From Mimachlamys varia (Eukaryota; Mollusca; Bivalvia; Pectinida; Pectinidae), in assembly GCA_947623455.1 (NCBI GenBank), contig OX392532.1, positions 62,001-126,000 on the forward strand: a stretch of DNA of 64,000 nt, read 5' to 3'. Positions 63,301 through 64,000 of the stretch are shown here, in pieces. The position numbers and the translations under genes are program-made. Below the pieces are notes generated by a model. That model saw only the letters and a program-made list of their open reading frames with translations, was not told where the DNA came from and searched no databases. Each line of letters opens with the position of its first letter. Position 1 is the stretch's first letter.

Positions 63301-64000
63301 ACTTACGACTACACCACTGCTCTGACGTAACACACTACTTACGACTACACCACTGCTCTGACGTACCACACGACTAACGACTACACCACTGCTCTGACGT
63401 ACCACACTACTTACGACTACACCACTGCTCTGACGTAACAAACTACTGACGACTACACCACTGCTCTGACGTAACACACTACTTACGACTACACCACTGC
63501 TCTGACGTAACACACTACTTACGACTACACCACTGCTCTGACGTAACACACTACTGACGACTACACCACTGCTCTAACGTAACACACTACTGACGACTAC
63601 ACCACTGCTCTGACGTACCACACTACTTACGATTACACCACTGTTCTGATGTAACACACTACTTACGACTACACCACTGCTCTGACGTAACACACTACTT
63701 ACGACTACACCACTGTTCTGACGTAACACACTACTTACGACTACACCACTTCTCTGACGTAACACACTACTTACGACTACACCACTGCTCTGACGTACCA
63801 CACTACTTACGACTACACCACTGCTCTGACGTACCACACTACTTACGACTACACCACTGCTCTGACGTAACACACTACTTACGACTACACCACTGCTCTG
63901 ACGTAACACACTACTTACGACTACACCACTGCTCTGACGTAACACACTACTTACGACTACACCACTGCTCTGACGTAACACACTACTGACGACTACACCA
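57314..64000. repeat. 36-bp minisatellite, about 185 copies, runs off right edge
   Basis: The unit is TGACGTAACACACTACTTAC followed by GACTACACCACTGCTC. The main alternative has ACTGAC for ACTTAC. Other variants are ACCACAC, AAAACAC, a 35-bp unit (ACTACTACGAC) at about 57575, 57865 and 59235, and AACAAACTATTT. Higher-order duplication is exact in places: the variant ACTTACGATTACACCACTGT occurs at 61321, 63049 and 63625, spaced 48 and 16 units. A period of 12 codons keeps minus-strand frames open for up to 679 codons; these are artefacts. On the minus strand about half the units contain GTAAGT. It presumably fills intron 2 of USP-C. Confidence 0.97.

Noticed and set aside
57253..63981. Long minus-strand frames (up to 679 codons) of RQSSGVVVSSVL repeats
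   Set aside because: The 36-bp unit is 12 codons without a stop, so any such array is open. Frames break whenever a unit has a single-base change or loss (35-bp units, TAA variants), showing no selection on coding.
1..64000. CRISPR arrays
   Set aside because: The arrays are direct tandem repeats without unique spacers, in a eukaryotic context.

Overview
This is eukaryotic nuclear DNA, most likely from a bivalve or other lophotrochozoan. The evidence is AT-rich intronic and intergenic sequence, GT-AG introns, an animal-type GOSR1, an intronless-CDS BTB-Kelch gene, a tandem universal stress protein (USP) family, Penelope-type reverse transcriptase debris, foldback elements and many minisatellites. 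The species call is inference. No bacterial-style operons, rRNA or CRISPR were seen.

Layout. 1-10114: a 25-bp minisatellite running off the left edge. 10249-10864: a 31-bp minisatellite. 14272-17655: a 38-bp minisatellite interrupted by a hAT-type MITE that has an 8-bp target duplication. 17867-21816: the first two coding exons of GOSR1 (minus strand). 26652-28643: a 663-aa BTB-BACK-Kelch protein (plus strand). 30237-57016: a head-to-tail cluster of three USP genes, all on the minus strand. USP-A (30237-34773, 163 aa) and USP-B (38908-52311, 174 aa) can be assembled completely from four exons each. USP-C (56195-57016) shows only its last two exons, and its 5' part should lie right of the window behind a 36-bp minisatellite (57314-64000). 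The exons are mostly too short to stand out as ORFs. They were found by matching exon ends, splice sites and intron phases, which are 1, 1 and 0 in both complete genes.

The main discovery is how the USP genes and the minisatellites relate. In USP-B, a 3.9-kb, roughly 155-copy 25-bp array in intron 3 has a unit that is essentially the last coding bases of exon 3 plus its splice donor. A second array in intron 2 (six copies of about 76 bp) repeats the 3' end of exon 2 plus its donor. Two independent minisatellites have therefore grown out of exon-intron junctions of one gene. USP-A carries a 30-bp array in intron 3 and a 69-bp array in intron 2. The array beside USP-C has GTAAGT, a consensus 5' splice site on the gene strand, in about half its units. 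Tandem arrays fill roughly 43% of the window.

Mobile DNA is plentiful. There is a decayed Penelope-like reverse transcriptase at about 48130-49000 and an oppositely oriented fragment at 49379-49567. A related tail sequence is scattered at seven or more sites. A 669-bp MULE-like foldback has 9-bp target duplications, an 834-bp element is flanked by TTAA (piggyBac-like), and several other hairpin elements are present. Nearly all long open frames inside the arrays are artefacts of repeat periodicity.
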